Positions 1 through 12,430 of a DNA stretch of 64,000 bases are shown here, one piece after another. A program made the translations under genes and the position numbers. How positions within the stretch are numbered: the first letter of the stretch is position 1; each line of letters opens with the position of its first letter. The notes beneath the pieces are model-generated. The model did not search any database. It saw only the letters and a program-made list of their open reading frames with translations, and was not told the DNA's origin. Source of the stretch: Crotalaria pallida (lineage: Eukaryota > Streptophyta > Magnoliopsida > Fabales > Fabaceae); contig CM075651.1 in assembly GCA_037953625.1 (NCBI GenBank), forward strand, positions 65,830,501 through 65,894,500. The letters are read 5' to 3'.

Positions 1-457
1 AATCCTAGGTGTTACACATAGTGACAGAGTCATTTTTACATCAGCGACTTGCTCCGGGGTCAGGGTCAATAATAACGTGTTGGATCTAAATAGGGACATA
101 TGTTAAAACTAATTATAACATTAAAAATATATATCAAATAAACTCATTTTTGTCAAAGCAATAATATATATCATTATACAATAAAGATATATAACTTTTT
201 CCCAAAACATCTCTTTATTTGAAAATATAGGGATAATAAAAATATTAACGGATCGTCGAATAAATTACATAGATGAATAGAGGGAAGTGAGGGGATTTTA
301 TACCTAAGAAGGATTTGAGATTGAACGGTTGGATCTTCAGTTATTGGACCGGGAAGTTAGAAAAACTTAAAGTTTTCTCTATCACTCTCGCCTCTGATCT
401 TCTTCTCTCTTTCTCGACTTTCTTTCTTTTGTTTCATTCTCTCACTCTCTTAAACTG

Positions 458-681
458 TCACTTTGGTCCCTGAATTTGTCAGTCGCTTTAAGTTTAGTCC
501 CTAAAATAGTTAAAAATTCTTTTTGGTCCCTGATGTTGACAAAGTTGTTTCACGTTGGTCCCTTGCCCAACTTCCATTGAGCGACGTGGCTGTTAGTTGT
601 TCACTTCAGCCCCTAATGTTCATTTAAGTTGTTCACTTTAGTCCCTAATAGACATTTAAGTTATTCATTTTTGTCCCTAAT
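458..681 (+). repeat. Left terminal inverted repeat of the 458-2130 element
   Basis: It matches the reverse complement of 1890-2130 along its length, with a small indel near the 'cttccattgagcgacgtgg' stretch (the right arm has an extra 'acggacgtcaacgg'-type segment). Confidence 0.85.
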
Positions 682-1889
682 CAACAAACAGTATCACATA
701 AATATTGAAAACACATAATATTGAAAACACACAAAATCAGCACACCGAACCAAGATAAAGAAGGTCAATAAGTCATGGTTCTGTATCCACAGACCACAGA
801 AAAATATAAGGTACATAGCTTTATAGCTTATACTGTTACACTCTTATTATACTGAATACAAGATTATAAATATCAAGAATAGAGAAATATATTTGCTAAT
901 CTGTGACAACTACAGCTACCTAACAGCTTCGCAGAATGATTAGACATTAGAGGAGCTAGTTTGATCAAGAACTTTGCAATAGGCAATTCAAACACAGCCA
1001 CAATTTAATGACAGATAGAAGTGCAAACAATTCTCTTAAAAAATATATCATTAAGCGGTGAAGTTATGCTCGACAATGGATCAGCAGTTGAAAAATTTGA
1101 CTCCTACGTAAGTAAATGCCTCAAGCTACAAGGGTTGTTTCAAATTTTAAGATTACTTTTTTTTTAAGGGCTTGCAATTTAAGCCTTGAAATAAGCTTGT
1201 AAGTATATAATGTTTTCAGAAATCAAACACTAACAATCATACTTCATTAATAGTTTGCATATTCGTCCCCACATAAGATCAATGCAAGGAACCATTTGGA
1301 CTCTTTAGTCTTTCTGGACGAAGAAGAAAAGGAGAATCATCAATTCGTCTAGATTCATATTAGTGTTAAAACTGGACACAACTATGAACTGGTGCTTTAT
1401 GAAAAAACAAATTCTTCAAAGCTCAATGAGCTGCAGTACTAAATTCAAGTGCAAGGTATCAACAACAGTTTGATCAAAAGAGACCCAATAATGCACACAC
1501 CAACAAACTACAAAATGCAAACAGTATCTACACTCACACCAACAAACAGAATCAAACAGAAGGAAAATTGATTTCCACTGGTTTTCAAGGACCATACAGA
1601 GGAGTTTAAACAACAAACATGGTTTTCAAAACAAAAAAACAAATAGGAATTACAGAGGTGTGATTAGGGTTTGTTTTACCAGATATATTACACAAATAAA
1701 CAAAAAGGGGAAAATAAAAACAAAACCGTGATGGGAACACAAATAAATATTCTACAACTACAATCACAAAATAGGGAGGAGACAATAGAAGCAATGGGGT
1801 TTTCAAAAATAGAAGGACAACAAAGAGAACACAATACCATTCGCAGAAATAGTTTTCGAAACATAACAACAACGAATCTAGATAAGAGG

Positions 1890-2130
1890 TTAGGGACTAA
1901 AATGAATAACTTAAATGTCTATCAGGGACTAAAGTGAACAACTTAAATGAACATTAGGGGCTGAAGTGAACAACTAACAGCCACGTCGCTCAACTGCTAA
2001 CGGACGTCAACGGAAGTAGGGCCAAAGGACTAACGTGAAACAACTTTGTCAACATCAGGGACCAAAAAGCATTTTTAACTATTTTGGAGACTAAACTGAA
2101 AGCGATTGACAAATTCAGGGACCAAAGTGA
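1890..2130 (-). repeat. Right terminal inverted repeat of the 458-2130 element
   Basis: Reverse-complement partner of 458-681. It is slightly longer because of an insertion around 1996-2018. Confidence 0.85.
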
Positions 2131-2883
2131 TTGTTTACTCCTTTTCTTTATATTCAGTTTCTTTCTTTTCTTTATAATACGGTGGGAATGGATTTGGGGT
2201 ACTTTACGGGTAGATTATTAGGAAAATATATATATTTTAATGATTTGCTCTTATTTGTGGGTCAATATGTGTAAGTATTTTGGATTATAACCAAAAGTTT
2301 GATGATTCTAAAAATAAAATATATTTAAGTAGAATAATATTGCATTTTTATTTACTCAAAACAAATTAAAAAAATAATAAAGTTACCGATCCCTACAGAT
2401 AGCTATTGAGTAAGAAAATTATCGAAATTCAAAAATAATTATAGTTTCTCAATCCTGATATTAAACTTGATAAAATATAATATTTATAATTTCGAAATAG
2501 CAGATCATTATATATAACTTATACTAGTAATATAGTAAAATCAGTCTGGGAGCTAAAAACAAAATAGTCTCAAAACACCATGAAAATTTACAGAAATGTT
2601 CAAAATATTAAATCAAAAATATCTTTCTAAAGAAACTATTTGTGAAAATGCCTTTAAGGCTTACCAGTTGAGCTCCCTTTCAAAATATTAATTAAACTAC
2701 ATAAAAGTACTCTTTTGTTTTTGAAAAGCGTATAATAACAAATTTATACTTCATTCGATTAGGAAACATATCTCAAATATAATGATAAAATCATAATTTT
2801 ATTCCGTGACTCAAATCTTGAAAACATCATATTAAATCATTTAATCATTTTACTAAAAGTATTAAAAATAGCGGGGTGTTACA

Positions 2884-3353
2884 AGAGTGTTTACTAGTTC
2901 CTGGTTCTTTGATAGTTTGTGATTTTAACCAGATGTTGATTTAATTTATTGCTTGTGAAGAAAAGTGTACGAGTCATAAGTCTGGAGTCTTAGATGAGGT
3001 GTTTGCATATTAATTTAGAAGGTAATCTTGGGGGAGTGATTTGGGTCCAACATATGATGTTTTGAGCATGATTTAGACTCCCTTTTACTAAGGATTTGGC
3101 TTGTTTCTCATGTAAATTTAGGACTTTTTTATAGTTTTTAAGAAGTTAGGTAATTTATAATCCTTTGAACATTTTGATCCGTTTTGTGTATGTTTCAGGT
3201 ACTTTCGGAGCTTAATTGAAGAAAATAATTATGGAGCTGAAAAGAGTAAGAAAGGATCTTGAAAATGGCGCAAGAACGGAGTGAAACGGAGTCGGAGCAG
3301 GGCTGGCACACCCAGGCGCCCAAGCCGGCATGCCCAGGCGCACAGTGTAACAT
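2884..3353 (+). repeat. Athila/Tat-like LTR fragment with paired CCCAGGCG motif
   Basis: Sequence between two LTR termini. Its style (gatttaggtactttcggagc..., then 'ggagctgaaaagagtaag') resembles the 3' part of Athila/Tat LTRs of legumes; this is recalled style, not a search result. Near its end are two copies of cCCAGGCGc starting at 3310 and 3332, 22 bp apart. It stops at 3353, where the LTR at 3354 begins. No coding content. Confidence 0.35.
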
Positions 3354-3620
3354 GTAACACCCCTAATTTTCGTCGCCCAAATAACAAACAAATTAGTTAT
3401 AACAGTTATTTTATAATTGATTTATATTAGTTTTGAAAGTTTTAGTTTTTGTACATTATGTGTTTTTATATATAAAAATGAGATATATTTTTATATGGTT
3501 ATTTTGTACAAAAATATGAGTATTGCAATTTAATCCTTGGGTTGGGATCTAATTGCAATATTAGAAAGGTTTTGAAGAAAGAGCAATTAAAATATTAAAT
3601 TTTGGCATTTTATCAGTATC

Positions 3621-3651
3621 TAACCGGTTAGAAGGGCTACGTAACCGGTTA
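3621..3651 (+). repeat. Paired TAACCGGTTA palindromes in U3
   Basis: Perfect palindromes at 3621-3630 and 3642-3651, starts 21 bp apart. The second ends 132 bp before the TATA box at 3783. Confidence 0.9.
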
Positions 3652-3782
3652 GACGATGAACCCAGAAAATTAGGTTAGTGCGTTTTGATGAGTAATCACT
3701 TGATTAATCCGTTAATCGCCACGAATCAACTCTAAACTCAGTGGAGATCAACGTGTCGACCTGCATGACACTCGAATCCCTC

Positions 3783-3790
3783 TATAAATA
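3783..3790 (+). promoter_or_regulatory. Putative LTR TATA box
   Basis: TATAAATA within CTCTATAAATAG, followed by a pyrimidine-rich leader. The position corresponds to the TATA boxes of the related LTRs. Confidence 0.6.
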
Positions 3791-4084
3791 GCCTTCCTTG
3801 CTCAGATTAAACTCCAATTTGCTCTAGAATTGCTGAAACTCCATTTCTAGGGTTCTTGAATTCAACCTTGCAATTCTCTTTCATTCTTGAGAGTTGGAGT
3901 GTGAGTGATACACAGTTGCAAAGCTTAAATCAAGGGCTTTGTATAGACACAAAAATCATAATCTGAGAGTTCCTGAGTTGGGAGAAATCGAACCCCAAAG
4001 TTAGGGATTCAAATCTGCAAAGTCAAGTTTCAGGTTTCTAGAGCTTACTTCAAGCTTCGATTTGAGTAAGTACAGACCCTCTCT

Positions 4085-5132
4085 AGTTGGAAACCAACAA
4101 GCGGCCTAACAATTTACTAGAGGGGGTGAATAGTAAATGGAAGCAAAAATATTCTCTTTGCTGTCTGAAGCTTTCAGATTGTCGTGCTCCTGCCTTTTGG
4201 TTTTGGGATGCCCATCGACATCAAGCTCCTTTCGACAAAAAGGTCGTCTGTCGGCATAGATTTTCGACCTAGTGTCGGCCTCTGATGTATTCTATCAATA
4301 TCGGTAACATGCTCTCTGATTTACGGTATTTCATCACCGTCTAACCAAAGGACCTGTCGCCGATCTCTCTAGTAGAATACCATCAGAGGTCTTTTCCTTT
4401 CCCTCTTTAAATGGAAAGACACCCAAAATCCGACCTCAAGAAGGTACAAACTTTGGGCCACGGAAGATTACAAAGGTTCCACCAAGGCTTATTTATTAAA
4501 CTCAATGCTCCCTCCAATTCGGGCTTTTTACATTAGTTTGAAACATAAGAGGTGGTCCCTATGTAATCCCACATGTTCGGTCTTTCACCATTCATGAGGG
4601 TAAGGAGTGTATTCGGAGTAAGGATTTTCCCATTTTGTCTCCAACTCCCGAATCCCTTAATCCCACAAGTTTTATCCTTCGTGAACTCAGATCATATGGG
4701 TTTCGAATCTTTTCTCTTCTTTCCAAAACTCACGTAGTTGAGCCATTGCTTTTTCCATATTCTCTCATGGCTTTGAAAGTTTCTGGAGTAAAGAATTTAT
4801 AGCCATGGAAAACATTAAATGCTTGTATAATTACTTTTCTGTTTCCAATGCTGACATGACTGCTCTGACTTCCTCTTTTCTCACGCCATTATCCCTTCGA
4901 CACGAGCCTTTCCTTCCGTCTTCCTCTTTTGTTGACACACGTACACGTCCTTCGAAGTCACTTTTAAGTCGAAAGACTTAAGTACACCTCCTTCGACATC
5001 ACTTATGTTGTCAACGCCACCCTGCTTTGTAGAATTCAACCCCTTGTTGAGAATGCACGTTCACCTCCTTCGAAGTCACTTTTAAACAAATTATTTAAGT
5101 ATACTTCCGTCGATGTCACTTATGCATCAACA
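4085..5132 (-). repeat. Copia-like LTR, minus orientation, probably truncated
   Basis: Starts gTTGGAAACCaacaagcggcc and continues 'ctagagggggtgaatagt', closely matching the start of the copia LTR at 40116. The other end reads catCAACA (TGTTG in sense orientation). A polypurine tract is not evident beyond 5132. It abuts the gypsy LTR fragment with no visible target duplication. Several 'cttcgaagtcactt' phrases recur at 4950-5085. It contains no real gene. Confidence 0.6.
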
Positions 5133-5159
5133 TTCTTGTCCTTTTGTCGATTTCAACTT

Positions 5160-5503
5160 CCAGTTAACAGAATGTCATCGATAGACGATAGGATGACGTG
5201 GATGATCCGGATCCGTAGGAGCAAAAGGGCCAAAGCCCAATCCACAAACACATTTTGGTTGGGCCTTGGCCCTTTTGCTCATGTGGGTCCAGATCATCCA
5301 CTTCATCCTAGCGGGACATGCAACATTTGCACACGTGTATGTTGATGTGATGTTCCGTTAACCACATCAGCAATTAACGAATTTTTCCTAATGGCAGAGA
5401 CTAAAACCAATTTTTCAAAACAATTAAGGACGAGTCAAGGTCAAAAAAACTTTCAGGGACCAAAATCAAAACACTCCCAACTTTCGGGGACTAAAACCAT
5501 AAA
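5160..5503. mobile_element. Terminal fragment of a long-TIR element with an internal hairpin
   Basis: Ends in 'cagggaccaaaatc ... cggggactaaaacc', the TIR style seen at 1890-2130, but no matching left TIR is present in the window. It includes an inverted repeat: about 5187-5240 pairs with 5255-5310 (agcaaaagggcca / tggcccttttgct), which would fold into a strong hairpin. Probably one end of a broken MULE-like element. Confidence 0.55.
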
Positions 5504-6726
5504 TATGCCTTGTTACTTTATTATTCTTATTTTATTTTGGTTTCTTTAACCATTGCAATACTTGATTAATCCACATGACGAAAGTCAATGTTATAATTAA
5601 GACTTATTTAACTTTTTAGTTCCTAAATTTAGGTGTTTTTTGAAATTGGTTCTTAAACTTTTTTTTCGATGTTTTGACTCGTTAAACTTTGTTCAAAATT
5701 TGGAAATGGTCATTTTATCACTTAAATGATGATATGATTGACGACATGACACGTCACTTCTGTAACATCGACGAGTGATGTGTTATGTAGCGTCACATTG
5801 CACCACATGATTTTTTTTATTAAAAAAATTAACTCTTTTAATTATTATTAAAAGATTCAATTTTTAAAAAAAAACTATTTTATTTATTTTTCATAAATTT
5901 GAATTTTTTAATTTTAAAAATACATGTGCAATCTGTAACACCCCGCGAATTCCTCGTATTAATTTAAAATATTAAAGAGATTCATTTTTGAGAAAAGTGT
6001 CTTGAAAAGAGTATTTTCTTAAATAAATTTCTTAATTCACGTTTTCAAAGTGGTAAATGGTTTTAAAGAAATGATTTTCGTGAAATGATGTTATGTTTTT
6101 AAAATTCTTTTAGTAAGATGGTGAAATTTTTATACAAGAAACTATTTGATGGAAAATGTGTTTGATTTCTAAAAATATGTGCTTGGTGTTTTGGTGTCCT
6201 TATAATTCTTATTCATGAATGATTTATTTTCTATGTGTGTGCATGAACATGTATATACGGTCTTATATGTATGCATGCTTAGGATTGTGCAAAATTTAAT
6301 TAGTGAATGAATATGAGGATGAATGCATGGATATATGTGTAACGAGTGTATGCATGAATATAGGTATGATTGATATGAGCATGTGAATGTGTATGTGAGT
6401 ATATGTATTTATATGTGTAAGTACCGTATGTGTGTATGTAAGCCTAGGAATTTCCTTAAGTATGGACCAAGTAACCAAAAGGATTAAGTTCCTAACTAAA
6501 TCCTAACCAAGTCCTAACTAGATGAATGGAAACCCTAAAGATAAACCAACAAGTCAAAAGCCTAAGTAACCCCTAAGTGCCTAATGTTCCCTATATTGTC
6601 CCCTTGGCTTTGTTAAACTCCACCCATGCAAAATTTGGAAGAGCCAAATTTACCCTCCCTCTAGAAGCTTGTGACCGAATTGAGTCAAGGGTAAAAGGGG
6701 GAAAGTCTAATGCTTTGGTCCTTGTC

Positions 6727-6733
6727 TATATAT
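6727..6733 (+). promoter_or_regulatory. Putative LTR TATA box
   Basis: TATATAT in GTCTATATATGGCC, followed about 40 bp later by a TTCTCTTCTTC leader and a CA dinucleotide run (6846-6858). Confidence 0.5.
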
Positions 6734-9700
6734 GGCCGAATGAGTGTGAAGAATTGGCCATTCCATTCTATACTCCATCTTTCTCTTCTTCATTTCTTTC
6801 ACCTTCCCAAACACACTTAGTTGAGAGCAAAATCAAGCTCTCAACACACACACACACACCGAGAGAGAGAATGGCCGTGAGGAGGAAGAAGAGAGAAGAG
6901 GAGAAACCAAGCCTAAAACCCTAGAGTCTTCCTTGAAGAACCAAGATCTTAGAAGCTAGGAGATCAACCTAGTTTTTGGTGGGTATTTCGAATAAGCAAG
7001 GAGAAGTTGTAATGATCTTGATTTTCTTTTGATTTGTAATTTTCCTTTCTTTTCTTCCTTTGCATGCCTTATTTTATATTGGATCATGAACTTTTAAAGC
7101 TTGAAGAAGCTTGTAAAGGTCTAACTACCGGATCTCATAACTCGTTTAAGGTCTTCATGGAAGATCTTAAAGTTTTTCAACATAAATCTTGAAGATCTAA
7201 AAAGCTTTGAGATTTTTGTAAAATTTAAAGTGTATCTCTTTGCATGTTAATTTCTCAAAGCTTAAAGGAACTCGTAAACGTCTAATCAACGAATTTCATA
7301 ACTCGTTTAAAGCTTCTGATAAGGGATCCTAAAACTTTCAAACCAAATCTTCTAAATTTAAAGGTTTGATGAGATTTTTATAAAGCTTAAAGTGAATCTT
7401 TTTGTATGTTGAAATTTCTTTCTTAAACCGTGATTTGAAGATATATTGGTGTTGCATGTTGATTTGTTGATGATCTTGATGATTTGAGTCCATGCATGTG
7501 TTAATTAACCTTTGATCTTGAATTCTTAAGAATAAATGGACTTATAAAACCCTAGATCAAGAGCCAAATGATTCGGCCTTGACTAGATCTATGAGTCATG
7601 ATGCTTTTTATTTTAATTTGGGTTCTTGCATGTTTGTTTTATGTTGGTAAAAGTTGATTTGAGTGGGTTAAATGTTTTGATTTTGATTTTGATCTTGATA
7701 AGACTTTGATCTTTAGTTTGTACCTTTAAAAGCCTTGATCTTTATGTTTTTATGTCACGGTTTTGATCTTTTTCTACTCAAAATGATTTTTCATTTTTGA
7801 TTTGTGCCATTATGATTGACTCCATGACTTGATCTATAAGATTTAGATCCATGTATGTAGTTTTTGAATAAAAAGATTTTATTTTTCTTAATAATCCTCA
7901 CGGTTTTACAAAGAACCAAGGGAGATAAACTTTTGAAAATGATTTTTAACTTGATCCATGTTCTATGTGTATGCATGTGAAAGATTTGAAAATAAAACCT
8001 TGATCTATGATGATGTGCATTCGGTTTAAGCTTGGGATTAGGAAATCATGTTTTGTTTCCATAAAAAGGGGACACATGCATGTTAATTCATTTTGGATTA
8101 AGAACCTTGTGTGGTGCATGTAGAAAAATGAACCCAAAAACCTTGTTCTTGTTATGATGAGATTCGGCCTATGCATATAGAATAGACCGGGATCTTTTTT
8201 TCAATGAAGTGACATAAAAACCATGAGTATGTTTTGTAAAATTATGTTAAATGAATTGTTTGAAATTGGGTTGTAAGTAATTATCTTCTAATCGGTTTTT
8301 GATTTAAAAATAAAGGAAATAAATGAACTAATTGGTTGGAAAGAGTTTTGTGTTGAAATGAACATATATGTGTGAGTAGGTGCACTCGGTCAAGAGTAAA
8401 AGGAAGAGTAAATAATTTTATTGCATGGAAAAGAAAATAGAATTTAAGTATTTGAAATGAATTAAGTTGATGTGTGTGGTTTGAAATTGTGATGTTTGAC
8501 TTGTTTCCTTTGATGTCATTCGGCCAAGTAGGATAAATGAGATTAGGAAGCTTAGTTGTATTAAAATGAATTCATATGATGATTTTGAAAGGAATTAACT
8601 CGTCGTGTTTGATTTAAATCTTTGTGAATATGTGAATGTTTAAGTGTTTGTTTGTATTATAAATAAATTAAATGATTAATCAATTACTCGTATGACTTCA
8701 TTTATTTAAGTGTTGTTATGATTGCTGTTTTGGTTTATGTTTGAAAAATATTTGAGTGTGTAAATGGCTTTGAAATGAGTTAGTTTTAAGAAAATTCTAT
8801 TTGATTTATTTGAGATTTTTAAATTGTGTTTCTGGCTGTCCAAAGTTTGTTTCATGATGAAAAATTGAGTTTTAAAGTGTTAATTTCAAATTAAAGAGTC
8901 CTTTAAAACAAAGAGTGTTTTACGACGTTTTCGGGGTTTTATCCAAGTGATTTTTAATATAATTCTTTGCTGTCCAGAATTGTTTGGACTTGTTTCTTAA
9001 TTTTAAAAATGTTTTCAAGTAATTTAAAGTAAAGTTTTCAAGTAATAATTGATTTAAGAAAACCCGGATAAAAAACGGTGCATTTTTCGGTGTTTTCAAA
9101 CATGTTTAAGGTGTTGTCCAAAACAGACCAGCACCCAAATTAAATTGTTTAAATAACTTTTCATGATGTCTCAAATGATTTTTTTGAAAGTACTTAAGGG
9201 GTTATAAATATCCGAGTTGTTTGAAAGAAAACAGTTGTGTTTTAAGTTTTGACGAGGAATGAGAGGTGTTTAAGTTACGAAAAAGATTTTCCTGATACAA
9301 GTTAATAACAAAAACGTATTTTATTTAGTACGAGGAATATTAAAGACGAGGGATTGGGGCAGCCGACAACACAAGGATCCGAAGAGACGGTACGCATTAA
9401 ATTGCTGGACCTCAGGTGAGAGAGAAGCTTTCCTAAGACATCGTGGTAGTTAGGTGATTTATTAGGAAGTTCCGTATCATCTCAAAGATCGGAACTAAGT
9501 GGTTAGAGTCAGTAGTATAAGTGGCAATTGTTTGATTGTGTGGCCACTTATACGAAGGTGACGAAGACCACATTGTTGTGTGATGTTTGTGTGAATGATA
9601 GTATGCTTTTATATATTTATTATGCCTTATGTTAATTATTGCTGTTAATGAAATGAGTAATATGCTGATGGGCGTCTGTTACGTCCTGAAATTGGAAAAG

Positions 9701-9959
9701 AAATAAGAAACTTGAGAGAAGTAAAGAAAAGAAGAGAAAGTAAGAATGCTAAGAGATGTGAGAATAAGGGATGTGTTGAAAAAGAAGGAAAGATTTTAGA
9801 TTGGGAAAAGATTGAATGATAATGTTGAGAACGAGCCAGAGCTGGGAAGAGTGATGTGAATGTGGATATGAGATGTGATGTGAGCGGAGCTGGGCTCCTT
9901 TTGTTTTTTTTGGTTTTAGTCTGGGAACTAGTGTTGAGTTGAGCTTGCTCCTCCATTAG

Positions 9960-10530
9960 CGCTCAGCAAAAATAGATTTTTGAAAAATGTTTTCGAAAGG
10001 AAATTTTTGACGAGGTTTGTGAAAATGTATTTTTGAAAGGATTTTATGAAATCTTATTTTTGGAAAAATGTTTGGAAAACCTTGTTTTAATAAACATCAT
10101 TTTTGAGGAGAGATTCTTTATAAATAGTATTCTCAGAAAAGTTTTGGAAATGGATTTTATGAGAGTTTTTGAAAAGAGATTTTTAGAAGCTTGAGAAAAG
10201 ATTTTTCGAAAGGTTTTGAAAGGAAATTTTCAGAAGAGGTGAAACCAGATTTTTTGAGAAAGTTTCACGAAATGACATTTTATGAAAAAGTTTGTGAGAA
10301 CCATATTTTGTGAAAGTATGTGAAAGGAGATTTTGAGAAATGATATTTTGAAAGATTGTTTTGAGAAAGTTGTGAAAAGATTGTTTTGAGAAAAGATGTT
10401 GAAATGAGATGTTTGTGAGAAATGGAGTATGTTGAGAAAGTTTGAGAGATGAGATTGGAAATCGTGATGTGATCCCAGCTCTGTGCTATGCGAGAAATGA
10501 TGAGAGAAAGGCTGTGCAAAGTTAATGGTC
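9960..10530 (+). repeat. Degenerate tandem array in the 5.97-kb LTR
   Basis: A 550-bp stretch of short imperfect repeats built on 'tttttgaaaagg / tttgtgagaaaa'. The unit drifts between about 18 and 30 bp. It falls between leader and end of the LTR, where the other LTRs carry hairpin or tandem arrays. I see no coding content. Confidence 0.6.
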
Positions 10531-11398
10531 GAGACTCGTTGAAGGGTTGTACGAAGGACGGGCCGACCTTAGGATTAATTAAAAAGATTAAAAGACTTTA
10601 AAAGACATGCACGGTGAGGTATGAGAGTGCGAAGTAGTGGAGAGGAAGAAATGATAAGTATCTGCGGATACTTAGGACGAGATTGCATTAGGGGAGGACG
10701 ATGACGGTGAAACGTCAAGAAGTCTAGAGTATGTTTCTGGACATAACGAACTCCACATGTGGCGCACTAACGTGGTGGGGACTGGGTCTAATGCCGTGGT
10801 AAGTTCTGCGGGCCCACTAGAAACATATTGTCGCCCCCTAGATTGCAAATCGAGAACAGTGAGAGGGACTGGAACGGGGCATTGTGTTTGCCACTGCGTG
10901 GACAGTGAGCCTTGTTATTATTGAAATGATTTGAGGACGAGATCCTCCTGGTCTGGGACCATTTATGTGTTGTGACAGCTGTCGTGCCCGCGTGGTAAAG
11001 GTCCTGTACTCCTGTTTGCTTCCGACTAGGTTTGGATGGAGACCGAGGAGATGTAGACGTGAGTGATAACCGAGAACGAAATGAGTACCCGATGATATTT
11101 TGTATGAAGAGATCATGAGTATGAGAGGGAAAAGGAATGAGAAAAGGAAAGAATGTTTATAAGATGTGAAAGTAAAGAAGAATGAGAAAGTATAATAATA
11201 AGGCTAGTAATGCAAGATGATAATGATGACGATGTCAATAATCTATTTGGTTGTTGTATGCTTGTGTATTTTATTGTGTGTTGTATGGTCCTTCTATCTT
11301 GCCTATCGTAATTCCACACCGTCGACGATGCGTCGTTCGGATCGCTTACTCTCTCCTGTTCGTTGGCATATTGGTGCTGCTGATATCTCAACGGGCAG

Positions 11399-11569
11399 AC
11401 GGAATATCACGTGGAGTTCATTACTCTGAATGAGTTAGAGCTGGAGCTTAGCGTCAACAAGAAAGTAATGACAGAAGCGACTTCACTTTCGGGGATGAAG
11501 AAAAGGTGTAAGAGGAAAGGGAAGCTGCATCCGGTGGTCTTCATCAAAGTAGCGCAGCGGAAGCGATAG
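11399..11569 (+). CDS. Short open frame after an acceptor-like AG in the 5.97-kb LTR
   Basis: Fifty-six codons run open from just after GGGCAG (11393-11398) to TAG at 11567. The peptide has an acidic first half (ELELEL) and a very basic tail (KKRCKRKGK and AQRKR). It occupies the place where the two gypsy elements have their LTR-borne ORF, but its sequence is not similar. No ATG near the start is obvious, so it would need splicing. It may be chance. Confidence 0.2.
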   Translation, partial: TEYHVEFITLNELELELSVNKKVMTEATSLSGMKKRCKRKGKLHPVVFIKVAQRKR

Positions 11570-12080
11570 TAGTAAATTTAGTTTTAAGTTACGATTTGTG
11601 TTTTGAGTCAAGGATTACCAAGCAATGTGCCAATTATGTAACTAAGCCAAGTTTTAATTCTGTATCATGGAATACTCTATTTTGAAAGAACAAACAATGT
11701 AATCTTTTGGGAAAATGTTATTATGCTTTTGAATCAAGCCACTTTATGAATATGAACGATTTTAGTAACAACTCGATTTTCAGTAAAGAAGGACACTCGT
11801 ATCATGGACACTTCAAATGTTTTAAAAAAAAATCTGGCCTCATTTTTGGTAAATTTTAATACACAAAGTTAATTATTTTGGTTTACGAAAATCGGGCTGT
11901 TACACAATCATTTGGCATGTTACCTATCGATATGGCGAATGTGATGTGACATGTTATTGGTCATATCATCGCTTAAGTGATGAAAGGAACATTTCCAAAA
12001 TTTAAGCAAAGTTCAAGAACACAAAACATCTAAAATAAGCCAAAGCAATATCTTCTCAATTTAAGGGTGAGGATTAAAAT

Positions 12081-12267
12081 TCTTTGCAAAACCGAATATC
12101 ATTTCCTATAACCATGTGTTGTTGGACACTAGTCAATGAAATATCAAATTTTAATAGTTCAGTGTACCACAAAATAATTCATCAAAATGACTTCATTAGG
12201 CATCCATCGTAGAGTTTTAACATGATTTACCACACTCATAAAACTCAGGCATCAGGATTATATCATT
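12081..12267. other. Unassigned AT-rich DNA
   Basis: Short stretch between the TIR element and the CACTA element, ending in the CACTA target duplicate (att, 12265-12267). No gene or repeat recognised. Confidence 0.6.
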
Positions 12268-12430
12268 CACTACAAGAAAATCTGCTTATTGCAACGACCA
12301 TTCGCAACGACAAAAAAAGGTCGTTGCAAAAGAGTTTTTAACGCAACGACAAATATTTGTTGTTGCGTTAAAAACTCTTTTGAACGAATTTTTTTTTGTC
12401 GTTGCGAATGGTCGTTGCGAAATTAAAAAA
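12268..12430 (+). repeat. Left subterminal repeats of the CACTA element
   Basis: Multiple GCAACGAC / GTCGTTGC copies in both orientations; the block 12295-12420 is itself a large inverted repeat (tcgttgcaaaagagttttt against its complement). Confidence 0.85.

Larger units (their letters stand above)
458..2130. mobile_element. Non-autonomous long-TIR (MULE-like) element
   Basis: Two long inverted arms, about 225-240 bp each, bound a 1.2-kb non-coding centre. Both termini read TCACTTTGGTCCCTGAATTT inward. The arms contain repeated 'gggactaaa / tttagtccc' phrases, a style common in Mutator-like and related long-TIR elements of plants. I could not find a convincing 9-bp target duplication, so the superfamily is inferred. 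No transposase is encoded; the short open frames in the core resemble nothing I know. Confidence 0.75.
1..2883. repeat. LTR-type repeat remnant, split by a TIR element
   Basis: AT-rich non-coding DNA on both sides of the TIR element at 458-2130. It ends at 2883 in GGGGTGTTACA, the terminus seen on several LTRs in this window. The phrase GAACGGTTGGATC near 323 followed by a pyrimidine-rich CTCT tract resembles the promoter-leader part of the other LTRs, which would suit plus orientation. The other end lies outside the window or is lost, so the element and its orientation are uncertain. No coding sequence was recognised. Confidence 0.4.
3354..4084 (+). repeat. Gypsy LTR 5' fragment (same family as 47612-50959)
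   Basis: Begins TGTAACACCCCTAATTTT and matches, at roughly 90% or better by eye, the reverse complement of 50959 down to about 50245. It carries two TAACCGGTTA palindromes, a TATA box, a leader and a GTAAGT splice-donor-like site at 4076. It is cut at 4084 by the copia-like LTR that follows. Confidence 0.85.
5934..11904 (+). mobile_element. Solo LTR of 5.97 kb, TSD caatc
   Basis: Starts TGTAACACCCCGCG, ends GGGCTGTTACA, and is flanked by a perfect 5-bp duplication (caatc at 929-933 and 11905-11909 of their respective thousands: 5929-5933 and 11905-11909). There is no gag, protease, RT or integrase inside, so this is one LTR left after recombination or an unusually long non-autonomous unit. 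A TATA box at 6727 and a pyrimidine-rich leader indicate plus orientation. The middle holds a degenerate A/T-G array (9960-10530) and the end a short open exon-like frame (11399-11569). Nearly 6 kb is very long for a plant LTR. Confidence 0.85.
5610..12080. mobile_element. Long-TIR (MULE-like) element split by a solo LTR
   Basis: The segment at about 5615-5800 and the reverse complement of about 11925-12080 match: both hold the 'aatttggaaatg', 'atcacttaa(a/g)(t/c)gatgatatga' and 'acatgacacgtcac/acatgtcacatcac' stretches in the same order. The LTR at 5934-11904 with its 5-bp duplication lies between, so the original element was only about 500 bp, a MITE-sized foldback. Exact termini are uncertain by about 20 bp. 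Confidence 0.7.

Noticed and set aside
1671..1937. 88-codon frame in the core of the first TIR element
   Set aside because: It runs into the terminal inverted repeat, is Asn/Lys/Gln-rich as expected from A-rich DNA, and has no recognisable motif.
458..2130. 9-bp target duplication for a Mutator call
   Set aside because: Flanks cttaaactg and ttgtttact do not match, so the superfamily remains an inference from TIR style.
6577..6924. 115-codon frame at the start of the 5.97-kb LTR
   Set aside because: It spans the promoter and pyrimidine-rich leader of the LTR, where translation is unlikely, and shows no conserved feature.
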